Source: Xanthobacteraceae bacterium 501b (GTDB lineage Bacteria > Pseudomonadota > Alphaproteobacteria > Rhizobiales > Xanthobacteraceae). From it: a stretch of 64,000 bases of DNA. The translations under genes were made by a program, and so were the position numbers. Under the pieces are notes generated by a model. It did no database searches. It saw only the letters and a program-made list of their open reading frames with translations, and had not been told where the DNA came from. Positions 1 to 9,433 of this stretch are shown here, piece after piece. The stretch is taken from positions 868,001-932,000 of the forward strand of contig KB899087.1 of assembly GCA_000378025.1 (NCBI GenBank), given 5' to 3'. The first letter of the stretch is position 1. Each line of letters starts with the position of its first letter.

Positions 1-1
1 G

Positions 2-3000
2 GGCGACGCCACGCCCGAGACCGCCGGCTTTACCGCTACCATTGCCTCCGACCTGAGTGGCTCGGCGGGACTGGTGAAGGACGGCGCGGGCACGCTGATC
101 CTGAGCGGGGCGAAATCCCTCACCGGCATCGTCGACGTTTCCGCCGGAACGATGGTTCTGTCTGGTGGTTCGGTGCTGGCGAGCACGACGGAGGTCAACC
201 TGTACACCGGGGCGACGCTGGAGCTGGTGGACGGCTCGCAGGCGCTGGCCAGTCTAACCGGTGACGGCGGGACGTTGAAGCTCAACGCCAACACTCTGAC
301 GATCGGGTCCGACACGACCGGCGGAGCGTTTGCCGGCAGCATCACCGGCACGGGCGGGCTGACCAAGGTCGGTAGCCTCACCGCTTGGCTCGTCGGCACC
401 AACACGTTCACCGGTCCCGTCCATGTTGTTGCGGGCAAGCTGTTCCTCCAGAACGGGTCGGCGCTCGCCGACAGCGTCGCGGTGACGATTGATGCCGGTA
501 CCGAATTGGTCCTCCGGAGCTCTGAAACCATCGGTTCCCTCGCCGGCGCGGGTAATGTGATTGGCGCCGGAGGGGGCTATGTGCTCACCACCGGCGGAAA
601 CAATGCGAGCACCACCTTCTCCGGTGCGCTGATGGATGGCGTGGCGCCTTCCGTCTTGAGTCTCGTCAAGACGGGCACTGGCACGCTGACGCTGACGGGC
701 GCGAACACCTACACCGGCACGACGACGGTCTCGGCCGGCACGCTGGCGCTTTCCGGCGGCAGCCTGGCCGGGGGCGTCTCGGTGAGTTCGGGCGCGACAC
801 TGCAGGGCGGGGCGAGCCAGGGCACCGTCTCCGGCATTGTGGAGATCACGGCGGGCGGCAGGCTGGCGGGCGTCTCGGGCACCACCTCGCTGTCCATCGG
901 CGGCAATCTGTCCTTCGCGGGACCGACCTCGATCTTCGCGGTAACGCTGGGCTCGCCCGGGTCGACGACGGCGGCGATCGGCGTGACCGGCGACCTCGCG
1001 CTGAACGGCGAGCTGAACCTCACCGCCGGCACCGGCTTCGCCAGCGGTACTTACCGGCTCATCGACTATGCCGGGACCCTGTCGGGGACGGGCCTGGAGA
1101 TCGGCACGGCACCGGCGCATTCGCTCTATGCTGTCAGCACCTCCACCGCCAACCAGGTCAATCTGGTCGTGGCGGCGGGCCAGTGGTGGAACGGCTCTAC
1201 CGTCGTTCCGGGCACGAGCGTGCAGGGCGGCGACGGCACCTGGAGCGTGACGAACGCCACCACCAACTGGACCAACGCGACCGGCACCACGGCCGATGCC
1301 TGGTCGCAGGCGGGGCTCGCCATCTTCGCCGGCACCAAGGGCACGGTGACGGTGAGCGGGGCCACGGCGCCGCAGGTCGCGGCGATGGAGTTCCTGGTCG
1401 ATGGCTATGTGATCACAGGCGGGTCGATCGAACTGGTCGGCTTCGGCAGCAGCACGGAGGCCACTGTCCTGGTGGGCGAGGGGCCCGACGCCTTCGAGAT
1501 GAGCGCCACCATCGCCTCCGCACTCACCGGCACGGTGGGGTTGGAGAAGACCGGCCTCGGCACACTGGTGCTGTCCGGCAGCAACAGCTATGCGGGGGTC
1601 ACTACGGTCAGTGCCGGCACGCTGAAGCTCACCGGCACCAACACCTTGAGCGCCGGTGTCTATATGACCGGAGGCACGCTGACGATCGAGGGCAGCGGCA
1701 CGCTGGCGAATACGTCCGGCTACATCGCCAATGGCTCGGGAACGACCGGCACAGTGGTTGTGACCGGGGCCGACGCCTCGTGGATCGGGACGGGCGAACT
1801 TGGCGTCGGCCAGGGCGGCCAGGCGAGCTTCACGGTTTCCGCCGGCGCTGAGGCGAGCTTCGCCAACAGCTATGTTGGTGTCCTCGCCGGATCGAACGGC
1901 ACGGCCACGGTGACGGGCAAGGACTCGATCTGGACCAGTACCAGCGCCATCAATGTCGGCTATAGCGGCACAGGCACCGTGAATGTCGAGGCTGGCGGCA
2001 CCCTCACGGGGGCGACCGGCATTGTCAGCGCCGGCGCGGGCGCAATCGGAACCGTGACGGTGACGGGGGCGGGTTCCACTTGGACGGCCACCACCGAACT
2101 CGGCATCGGCCAGTCCGGCACCGGCACGCTGAACGTGGCGGCCGGCGGCAGGGTGAATACAGGTATCGGCTATATCGGTGTGAATGCCGGAGCCATCGGC
2201 ACCGCCACGGTGACGGGCGAAGGCTCGACCTGGGACAATACGGCCGAACTCCATGTCGGCTATAGCGGTACGGGTACGCTGACGGTCGAGGACACCGGCC
2301 ACGTGTCGACCGTCAACGCCTATGTCAGCACCAATAGCGGGTCGAGCGGAACGCTTGCCCTCAAGAGCGGCGCCACCGCCTCCAGCAGCTTTACCTATAT
2401 CGGCGTCAGCACCGGCGCCAATGGCAGCGTCACGGTGACGGGCGCGGATTCGCTGTGGACCAGCAGCAACGACTTCGTCGTCGGCGGCTCCGGATCCGGC
2501 CAGATGACGGTGTCGGCGGGTGGCGGGGTGAGCAGCGGCAATGGCTATATCGGCCTCAATGCCCTCTCCACCGGAACGGCGACAGTCACGGGCGCGGATT
2601 CCAGCTGGAGCACGGGCAGCCTCGACCTGTTCATCGGGTTGAACGGCACCGGCACCCTGAATGTCGCCGATGGCGGCGCCGTCTCGGCCGCCCATGTCAC
2701 GCTTGGCTACGGCGCCACGGGGGGCGGTACGCTCAACCTGGACGGCACGGATGGCGCGCGTGGCATCCTCACCACGGGGCAGATCAGCAAGGGCGCGGGC
2801 CAAGGCTCCGTGAACTTCAATGGCGGCGTGGTGAAGGCTTCGGCCAGCCAGGCCGCCTTCCTCACCGGTTTCGCGGACACTACCGTCACCATCAATGCCG
2901 GCGGCGTCACCTTTGACAGCAACGGGTTCGACATTGGCGTGGGGAGCGTGCTCGGTGGTGCGGGCGGGCTCACCAAAGCGGGCCTTGGCACGCTGACGCT

Positions 3001-6000
3001 TACGGCGGCCAACAGCTATACGGGGGGGACGACGGTTTCGGCGGGGACGCTTGAGATCGGCAATGGCGGCGTGACGGGTTCGGTTCTGGGCGCGATCGCC
3101 AATAACGCGACGGTGGCGTTCAATCGCTCCGATGATGTGGTTGCGGCCGGGGCGATCACCGGCACGGGCGCGCTGGTGCAGAAGGGCGGGGGCAAGCTGA
3201 CGCTTGTGGGCGCCAACAGCGCGGGCGCGGGCACGACGGTGGAGGCGGGCACGCTGGAGATCCTCAGCGGCGTGTCGCTGGCGAGCAATGTCACGGTGAC
3301 GTCCGGGGGAACGCTGCAGGGCGAGACGTCGGGCACGTCCGGGGCGGCGATCGCCGGCGCGGTGAGCGTGGAGAATGGCGGCACGCTGGCGGCGGCGCCG
3401 GTGACGACGGCGGGGGCCTATGGGCTTTCGATGACGGCGCTGACGCTGGCTTCGAGCGCCAATATCGATGTGACGCTGGGCTCCAACACCGGCAATGCGG
3501 TGTTCTCGGCCGGGACGCTGGCGCTGGACGGCGTGCTGAACGTGACCGATGGCGGGTCGATGGCGCTCGGTGTCTACCGGATCATCGACTACACGACGCT
3601 GGCCTCGGATGACGGGCTGGTGCTGGGCACGACGCCGCTGCACTACGCCTATGAGATCCAGCAGGCGCAGGGCCAGGTGAACCTGGAAGTGTTCGAGGGC
3701 GGCATTCTGTACTGGAACGGCAGCCAGACCACGCCGGACGGCACCATCCATGGCGGCGACGGCACCTGGACCGCCAGCTCGACCGACACCAACTGGACCA
3801 CCTTCAAGGCGAACCAGGCGCGGGCCTGGGATGCGAGCTTCGCGGTGTTCTCGGGCACGGCGGGCGAGGTGACGATCGACGATACGGCGGGCGCGGTGGC
3901 GGTGACCGGCGTGCAGTTCATGGTGGATGGCTATGAGGTGAGCGGCGACGCGCTGACGCTGGCGGCGGCCTCCGGGCAGACGCAGATCCGCGTCGGCGAC
4001 GGCACGGGGGCCGGGGCGGCCTATGTCGCCACCATCGGCTCGGTGATCACCGGCAGCACCGGTCTGGAGAAGACCGACCTCGGCACGCTGATCCTGGCTG
4101 GCACCAACACCTATACCGGCGGCACGACCATCACCCAGGGCATTCTGCAGATCGGCAATGGCGGCACCACCGGCGCGATCGAGGGCGATGTGGTGAACAA
4201 TGCGGCGCTGGTGTTCAACCGCTCCGATGATCTCACCTATTCCGGCGCCCTCTCGGGCACCGGCAGCGTGACCAAGCAAGGCGCGGGCACGCTGCTGCTG
4301 GGCGGCACCAATAATTTCAGCGGCGGCCTGACGGTTAAGGCCGGCGCGGTGCAGGTCACGGCGGCGAGCGCGCTGGGCACGGGCGGGCTGGCGCTGGAAG
4401 GGGCGGGCGCGCTGCGGGCGAGCGAGAGCTTCCTCTATGGCGGCGCGGTCACGCTGAGCCCGGTCGAGGGGCTGGGCGGCGGCACGTTCACTGTGGACGA
4501 CAGCAAGACGCTGACGCTGACCGGCGGCATTGGCGGGACGGGGGCGCTGACCAAGTCGGGCACCGGCACGCTGGCGATCGGCGGCAACACCTATAGCGGC
4601 GCCACCACTGTGGCGGCGGGCACGCTGGAGATCAGCGGCGGCACCTCGCTGTCGAACACGGCGCGGCTGACGGTGGCCAGCGGGGCGGCGCTGACCCTGA
4701 CCGACGCGAACGAGACGGTGGGCTCGCTGGCCGGCGGGGGCGATGTCGCCCTCGGCGCCTATTGCCTGATCACCGGCGGCGACGGCACCAGCTCGACCTT
4801 CTCGGGCGCGGTCTCGGGCACGGGCTGCCTCAGCAAGACCGGCGCGGGCACGCTGACGCTGACCGGCACGAGCACCCATAGCGGCGGCACCACCATTTCA
4901 GGCGGCACGGTCCAGGTCTCCGCGGCGGGGGCGCTGGGCAGCGGGCCGCTGGCGCTTGAGGGCGGCGGCACGCTGCAGGCGAGCGACAGCTTCACCTTTG
5001 CCAGCGCGGTCTCGCTCACGCCGGCGGCCGGCGTCGGCGGCGGCACGTTCGAGGTGGACGACAGCAAGACGCTGACCCTGACCGGGGCGATCACCGGCCT
5101 CGGCGACCTGGCCAAGACCGGCACCGGCACGCTCATCATCAGCGGCAGCAACAGCGCCAGCGGCGCGACAAAGGTCGACGAGGGCATCCTCATCGCCGAG
5201 GGCGGGCAGGCGCTTGGCGACGCCAGCGCGGTGAGCGTGGCCATGGGGGCGCAGCTGATCCTGCGCCCGAGCGGCGCCACCGAGACGGTCGGCTCGATCG
5301 CCGGTTCCGGCGCGCTGGTCCTCGAGGGGGCGAACCTCGCCACCGGCGGCGACAACAGCAGCACCAGCTTTGACGGGGTGATCAGCGGCACGGGCGGGCT
5401 GACCAAGTCGGGCACCGGCACGCTGACGCTGGCCGGGGACAACACCTATACGGGCGACACCACGGTGTCGGGCGGCGGCCTCGCGGTGACCGGCAGCCTG
5501 GATGGCGACGTCTATGTGCAGAACCTCGCCACGCTGTCGGGCACCGGCAGCATCGCCAAGACGGTGCATGTGCTCGATGGCGGCACGCTGGCGGGTGGGC
5601 CGGGAGCGGGCCTGACCATGGGCGGGCTCGACCTGGCCGCGGCGGCCACTGTGAGCGTGAGCCTGGGCGCGCCCTCGGAGGACACGGTGTTCACGGTCAA
5701 TGGCGACGTGACGCTGGACGGCACGCTGAAGGTGACGCAGACGGCCGGCTTCGGCGTCGGCGTCTACCGCATCATCAACTATACCGGCGCGCTGACCGAC
5801 AATGGCATGGAGGTGAGCCCGCTCACCGGCGGGCTGCTGGGCGGGGTCCAGACCTCGATCGCCAACCAGGTGAACCTGCTGGTGGAAGGCGTCGACACGC
5901 CGATCCTGTTCTGGAACGGCGCCAACACGACGGCGACGCAGACCGTGCTCGGCGGCACCGGGACGTGGACGGCGGGGTCGCAGACCAACTGGATCAATGC

Positions 6001-8608
6001 CAGCGGCACCATTCCGCAGGGCTGGAACGGCGCGTTTGCGGTGTTCCAGGGCTCGCCCGGTACGGTAACGGTGGACAATACCGATGGCCAGGTGTCGGCG
6101 ACCGGCCTGCAATTCGTCGAGACCGGCTATGTGGTGAGCGGCGGCGATCTCCTGCTCGCCGGCGAGGCGCCGGTGGTCCGGGTCGGCGACGGCACCGAGG
6201 CCGGGGCGTCGAGCGTGGCCACCATCGCCTCGGTTCTCACCGGCACGAACGGGCTGGAGAAGGCCGATTACGGCACGCTGGTCCTGACCGGCACCAACAC
6301 CTACACCGGCGGCACCACCATCTCAGGCGGCACGCTGCAGATCGGCGATGGCGGCAGCACGGGGTCGATCCTCGGCGATGTGGTCAATAACGCCGTGCTG
6401 GCGTTCGACCGCGACGACGACGCGACGATGGCGGGGGCGATCTCCGGCAGCGGCGCGCTGGTGCAGGCGGGCGAGGGCACGCTGTATCTGACGGGGGTCA
6501 ACACCTCCACCGGCGGCATCACCATCGAGGCCGGCACGCTGCGGGTGGACGCGGCCAGCGCGCTGGGCAGCGGCGGCCTCATCGTGGGTACCTATGGCAC
6601 GCTGCGCGCCAGCAGCAGCTTCAGCTATGGCGGGGCGGTGGTGCTGGGCGTGCCCAACCCGCTGGCCCGGCCGAGCTCGAGCGCGGGCACGATCGAGGTG
6701 GATTCCGCGCAGGGGCTGACGCTGTCGGGGGTGATCTCGGGCACGGCGGGGCTGACCAAGACCGGCGACGGCCTGCTGATCCTGACCGGGACCAACACCT
6801 ATGCCGGGGTGACGACCATCTCGGCCGGCACGCTGCAGATCGGCGATGGCGGCACCACCGGCTCCATTGCCGGCGACGTGGTCAACAATGCCAGCCTGGT
6901 GTTCAACCGCTCCGACACCTACGCCTTCACCGGGGCGATCACCGGCAGCGGCGAAGTGACCTTCACCGGCGGCGGCACGGTGCTGTTCTCCGCGCCCTAT
7001 ACCGGGGCGGTGACGGTGGATGAGAGCACGGTGCAACTCGCCTCCGGGTCGAGCACCGCCTCGACCTTCACCGTCAATGAGGGCGGCGTGCTCGGCGGCA
7101 CGGCGAGCATTGGCGGGCTGATCGTCAATGAGGGCGGCATTGTCGGGCCGGGCTATTCGCCCGGCACGCTGACCGTGAACGGACCCGTCACGTTCAATGC
7201 CGGCGCGGTCTACCAGGTGGACGTGACCGTGGCGGATGGGCACGACCTGATCACCGCCACCGGGGCGGTGACGCTGTCCTCGGACGCGAGCGTCGAGGTG
7301 CTGGCGACTTCGGGGCGCTACCCCTCGACGAGCACGATCACCATTCTGTCCACCACAAGCACGGTGACTGGCACCTTCGGCTCGGTCACGTCGGACTTCG
7401 CCTTCCTGGCGCCGGAACTGACCTATGACGCGCAGAACGTCTATCTGACGCTGGTCTATAACGGGTTCAACTTCGTCGACTATGCCCACACGCCGAACCA
7501 GGCGAACGTGGCGGTATCGGCGCAGGCGCTGGGCACGGGCAACGCCGTCTATGAGGCGATCTTCGCGCTGCCGGAATCGGCGGTTGCGCCGGCGCTGGAC
7601 CAGCTTTCGGGCGAGGCCTATGCCTCGGCGCAGACGGTGATCCAGCAGCAGTCGATCTATCTGCGCGACGCGGTCGGCAGCCGGCTGCGCCAATCGCTCA
7701 CCGCCCCGTCCGCCGGCGCGCTGTCCTATGCCGCCAAGGCGGCGGGGCCGGCCACGGCCCAGCTGGCGCAGGGCTTCACCCCGACGCTGTGGGCGGAAGG
7801 CTTCGGCGGCTGGGGCGATATCTCGGGCAATGGCAATGCCGCCTCGGTCAACACCACGGTGGGCGGCGTGTTCGGCGGCATCGATGTCGCGGTGCTCGAC
7901 CAATTGCGGGTCGGCCTCGTCGGCGGCTACAGCCGGACCTCGTTCGACATTGATGGCCGCTCCTCGCAGGGCACGATGAATAATTACGACATCGGCCTCT
8001 ATGCCGGTGCGCAGTTCGACGCGCTCGCTTTGCGCGGCGGCGCCTCCTACACCTGGCACGACATCTCGGTGTCGCGCTCGGTGGTGTTCCCGGGCTATTA
8101 CGGCGCCCAGGATGCCGACTACATGCTGGGCACCACCCAGCTGTTCGGCGAGGTCGGCTACGACCTGTCGGTGGGGGCCTATGCCTTCGAGCCCTTTGCC
8201 GGGCTCGCCTATGTCCACATCTCCGGCGACAGCTTCACCGAGAGCGGCACGCTCGCCTCGGCGCTGTCGGTTGATGGGGCCTCGCAGGGCACGTTCTACT
8301 CCACGCTGGGCGTTCGTGCCGCCACCAGCTTCACCGTGGCAGGCCGTGCTCTCACCACCAGCGCGACTTTGGGCTGGCAGCACGCCTTTGGCGACACGAC
8401 CTCAACCGCCGACATGCTGTTCGCCACTGGCGGTGCCACCTCCTTCACCATCCAGGGCGTGCCGATCGCCGCGGATGTGGCGCTGGTCGGGCTCGGGCTG
8501 GGCTACCAATTGTCCGACAGCGCCGAGCTGCAGCTCAACTATGCCGGCCAGCTCGCCGACCAGACCAACCAGAACACCTTCAGCGCGCAGTTCTCCTTGA
8601 AGTTCTAA
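2..8608 (+). CDS. Giant autotransporter adhesin, 5' end cut by the window edge
   Basis: This is a type Va secretion protein: a long beta-helical passenger for the cell surface and a C-terminal outer-membrane barrel. The frame is open to the left edge and begins mid-repeat, so the start and signal peptide lie outside the window. The passenger is built of autotransporter-associated beta-strand repeats of the type GLTKTGTGTLTLTGANTYTG. A larger module, running from a GVYRIIDYT-like strand through a WNGS-GGDGTW motif and back into the short repeats, recurs near 1050-1620, 3560-4140 and 5750-6330. A second repeat type (GSTWTATTELGIGQSGTGTL-like) fills about 1750-2700. The last 270 or so residues, from about 7790, form an autotransporter beta-domain ending in the aromatic terminal residue F expected for BAM recognition. 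More than 2860 residues are visible, which is large even for this family. The ligand cannot be read from sequence. Confidence 0.93.
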   Translation, partial: GDATPETAGFTATIASDLSGSAGLVKDGAGTLILSGAKSLTGIVDVSAGTMVLSGGSVLASTTEVNLYTGATLELVDGSQALASLTGDGGTLKLNANTLTIGSDTTGGAFAGSITGTGGLTKVGSLTAWLVGTNTFTGPVHVVAGKLFLQNGSALADSVAVTIDAGTELVLRSSETIGSLAGAGNVIGAGGGYVLTTGGNNASTTFSGALMDGVAPSVLSLVKTGTGTLTLTGANTYTGTTTVSAGTLALSGGSLAGGVSVSSGATLQGGASQGTVSGIVEITAGGRLAGVSGTTSLSIGGNLSFAGPTSIFAVTLGSPGSTTAAIGVTGDLALNGELNLTAGTGFASGTYRLIDYAGTLSGTGLEIGTAPAHSLYAVSTSTANQVNLVVAAGQWWNGSTVVPGTSVQGGDGTWSVTNATTNWTNATGTTADAWSQAGLAIFAGTKGTVTVSGATAPQVAAMEFLVDGYVITGGSIELVGFGSSTEATVLVGEGPDAFEMSATIASALTGTVGLEKTGLGTLVLSGSNSYAGVTTVSAGTLKLTGTNTLSAGVYMTGGTLTIEGSGTLANTSGYIANGSGTTGTVVVTGADASWIGTGELGVGQGGQASFTVSAGAEASFANSYVGVLAGSNGTATVTGKDSIWTSTSAINVGYSGTGTVNVEAGGTLTGATGIVSAGAGAIGTVTVTGAGSTWTATTELGIGQSGTGTLNVAAGGRVNTGIGYIGVNAGAIGTATVTGEGSTWDNTAELHVGYSGTGTLTVEDTGHVSTVNAYVSTNSGSSGTLALKSGATASSSFTYIGVSTGANGSVTVTGADSLWTSSNDFVVGGSGSGQMTVSAGGGVSSGNGYIGLNALSTGTATVTGADSSWSTGSLDLFIGLNGTGTLNVADGGAVSAAHVTLGYGATGGGTLNLDGTDGARGILTTGQISKGAGQGSVNFNGGVVKASASQAAFLTGFADTTVTINAGGVTFDSNGFDIGVGSVLGGAGGLTKAGLGTLTLTAANSYTGGTTVSAGTLEIGNGGVTGSVLGAIANNATVAFNRSDDVVAAGAITGTGALVQKGGGKLTLVGANSAGAGTTVEAGTLEILSGVSLASNVTVTSGGTLQGETSGTSGAAIAGAVSVENGGTLAAAPVTTAGAYGLSMTALTLASSANIDVTLGSNTGNAVFSAGTLALDGVLNVTDGGSMALGVYRIIDYTTLASDDGLVLGTTPLHYAYEIQQAQGQVNLEVFEGGILYWNGSQTTPDGTIHGGDGTWTASSTDTNWTTFKANQARAWDASFAVFSGTAGEVTIDDTAGAVAVTGVQFMVDGYEVSGDALTLAAASGQTQIRVGDGTGAGAAYVATIGSVITGSTGLEKTDLGTLILAGTNTYTGGTTITQGILQIGNGGTTGAIEGDVVNNAALVFNRSDDLTYSGALSGTGSVTKQGAGTLLLGGTNNFSGGLTVKAGAVQVTAASALGTGGLALEGAGALRASESFLYGGAVTLSPVEGLGGGTFTVDDSKTLTLTGGIGGTGALTKSGTGTLAIGGNTYSGATTVAAGTLEISGGTSLSNTARLTVASGAALTLTDANETVGSLAGGGDVALGAYCLITGGDGTSSTFSGAVSGTGCLSKTGAGTLTLTGTSTHSGGTTISGGTVQVSAAGALGSGPLALEGGGTLQASDSFTFASAVSLTPAAGVGGGTFEVDDSKTLTLTGAITGLGDLAKTGTGTLIISGSNSASGATKVDEGILIAEGGQALGDASAVSVAMGAQLILRPSGATETVGSIAGSGALVLEGANLATGGDNSSTSFDGVISGTGGLTKSGTGTLTLAGDNTYTGDTTVSGGGLAVTGSLDGDVYVQNLATLSGTGSIAKTVHVLDGGTLAGGPGAGLTMGGLDLAAAATVSVSLGAPSEDTVFTVNGDVTLDGTLKVTQTAGFGVGVYRIINYTGALTDNGMEVSPLTGGLLGGVQTSIANQVNLLVEGVDTPILFWNGANTTATQTVLGGTGTWTAGSQTNWINASGTIPQGWNGAFAVFQGSPGTVTVDNTDGQVSATGLQFVETGYVVSGGDLLLAGEAPVVRVGDGTEAGASSVATIASVLTGTNGLEKADYGTLVLTGTNTYTGGTTISGGTLQIGDGGSTGSILGDVVNNAVLAFDRDDDATMAGAISGSGALVQAGEGTLYLTGVNTSTGGITIEAGTLRVDAASALGSGGLIVGTYGTLRASSSFSYGGAVVLGVPNPLARPSSSAGTIEVDSAQGLTLSGVISGTAGLTKTGDGLLILTGTNTYAGVTTISAGTLQIGDGGTTGSIAGDVVNNASLVFNRSDTYAFTGAITGSGEVTFTGGGTVLFSAPYTGAVTVDESTVQLASGSSTASTFTVNEGGVLGGTASIGGLIVNEGGIVGPGYSPGTLTVNGPVTFNAGAVYQVDVTVADGHDLITATGAVTLSSDASVEVLATSGRYPSTSTITILSTTSTVTGTFGSVTSDFAFLAPELTYDAQNVYLTLVYNGFNFVDYAHTPNQANVAVSAQALGTGNAVYEAIFALPESAVAPALDQLSGEAYASAQTVIQQQSIYLRDAVGSRLRQSLTAPSAGALSYAAKAAGPATAQLAQGFTPTLWAEGFGGWGDISGNGNAASVNTTVGGVFGGIDVAVLDQLRVGLVGGYSRTSFDIDGRSSQGTMNNYDIGLYAGAQFDALALRGGASYTWHDISVSRSVVFPGYYGAQDADYMLGTTQLFGEVGYDLSVGAYAFEPFAGLAYVHISGDSFTESGTLASALSVDGASQGTFYSTLGVRAATSFTVAGRALTTSATLGWQHAFGDTTSTADMLFATGGATSFTIQGVPIAADVALVGLGLGYQLSDSAELQLNYAGQLADQTNQNTFSAQFSLKF

Positions 8609-8629
8609 GCCAACCGCGCGGCTCTGCCC

Positions 8630-8649
8630 GACACTCCAATTGGAGTGTC
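8630..8649. terminator. Perfect palindrome just after the autotransporter stop
   Basis: The sequence gacactccaattggagtgtc is a perfect 20-bp palindrome about 20 bases after the stop codon. It can fold as an 8-bp stem with an aatt loop. The following bases are ccttcc rather than a T-run, so intrinsic termination is only a guess. It could also be an mRNA 3'-end stabiliser or a protein-binding site. Confidence 0.4.
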
Positions 8650-8668
8650 CCTTCCGAAAGAACGCGCC

Positions 8669-8698
8669 ACGACCCGTCATCTCGCGATGACGGGTCGT
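8669..8698. repeat. Inverted repeat of the cgtcat...atgacg type
   Basis: Twelve-base arms (acgacccgtcat / atgacgggtcgt) flank a 6-base loop. The cgtcat and atgacg ends resemble the dispersed intergenic palindromes common in Hyphomicrobiales genomes, and similar ends occur near 44282-44377 in this window. The remaining non-coding DNA from here to about 9170 shows no convincing gene. Confidence 0.55.
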
Positions 8699-9177
8699 CC
8701 TCCCCCCGCAGGCTTACAACCACGCGGAGCCGTGCCGTCATTCGGTCAGGAAGGCGCGCGCCGGCCTGACCGAAGGCCGCCCATGCGGGACCCGGCTTTG
8801 TCCGGCGCACGACACGCATCGACGCTGACCATCATCCCCGCCGGCCTATCCCGCATGCACGCGGCGATTATTCGGCGACGGCCATGGACGGGGCCTGCGC
8901 TGCCTGTGTCCGGACGCCACTATGCCCCACGCACCCACTATCTCCGTTGGGAGAGCGGCCAATCATTGACCGCTCAAAATGGGCGAGGTCAGAGCGTGTC
9001 CTCGCAACCTGCAAGGCTGCGATCAGGGGAACTGAGTACCCCCGGGAATTCCGTTTGCGGATAAGACAGCGACAGCGCGACCCGCTTGGGTTGAGCCGAT
9101 CTGATCGCCAAAGCGTCTCTAATTCCATGGGTGATCCCGTTATCCGATCGGCGCGGATCGGGTCGATCGGCAACGAC

Positions 9178-9222
9178 TCCAGACCTCGGCAACCAATATA
9201 TAATTGGTTGCCGAGGTCTGGA
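9178..9222. promoter_or_regulatory. 20-bp perfect inverted repeat, candidate operator
   Basis: The arms tccagacctcggcaaccaat and its exact reverse complement flank a 5-base atata spacer. No T-run follows, so a terminator is unlikely. The inner part contains aaccaatatataa, which recurs exactly at 9328-9340 over the presumed promoter of the downstream transporter operon. This suggests two binding sites for one dimeric regulator. No regulator gene is adjacent. Confidence 0.55.
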
Positions 9223-9313
9223 TTAGGAAACCCGTCGGCGGCTGGAGGATCCTCATGTTGCCACCTTCATAACTTTCAAAAATGCAGATAGCAGAGCTCG
9301 AGAGAGGCCGAAA

Positions 9314-9341
9314 TCTTGACTCACCTTCCAACCAATATATA
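9314..9341 (+). promoter_or_regulatory. Candidate sigma-70 promoter of the tricarboxylate transporter operon
   Basis: A TTGACT -35-like hexamer and a TATAAC -10-like hexamer are separated by 16 bases. The motif aaccaatatataa, shared with the upstream palindrome, overlaps the -10 box, as a repressor operator would. The start codon of the first gene lies about 90 bases downstream. This call rests on pattern only. Confidence 0.45.
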
Positions 9342-9433
9342 ACCAAATGAAAATAGGGTCAGAATGATCCGGCGACCGGGCTCATGGTCTGGCGCGAAGA
9401 ATGGTGCGTCAACGCGCCTTTGGGAGGAAGTCG

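Noticed and set aside
254..4879. A 1541-codon open frame on the minus strand opposite the autotransporter
   Set aside because: The predicted product is low-complexity Arg/Ala/Gly-rich and follows the repeat pattern of the plus strand; it is an artefact of GC-rich repeated DNA.
8645..9291. Several 60-140-codon frames between the autotransporter and tctC
   Set aside because: They overlap palindromes, lack ribosome-binding sites and have poor codon character.
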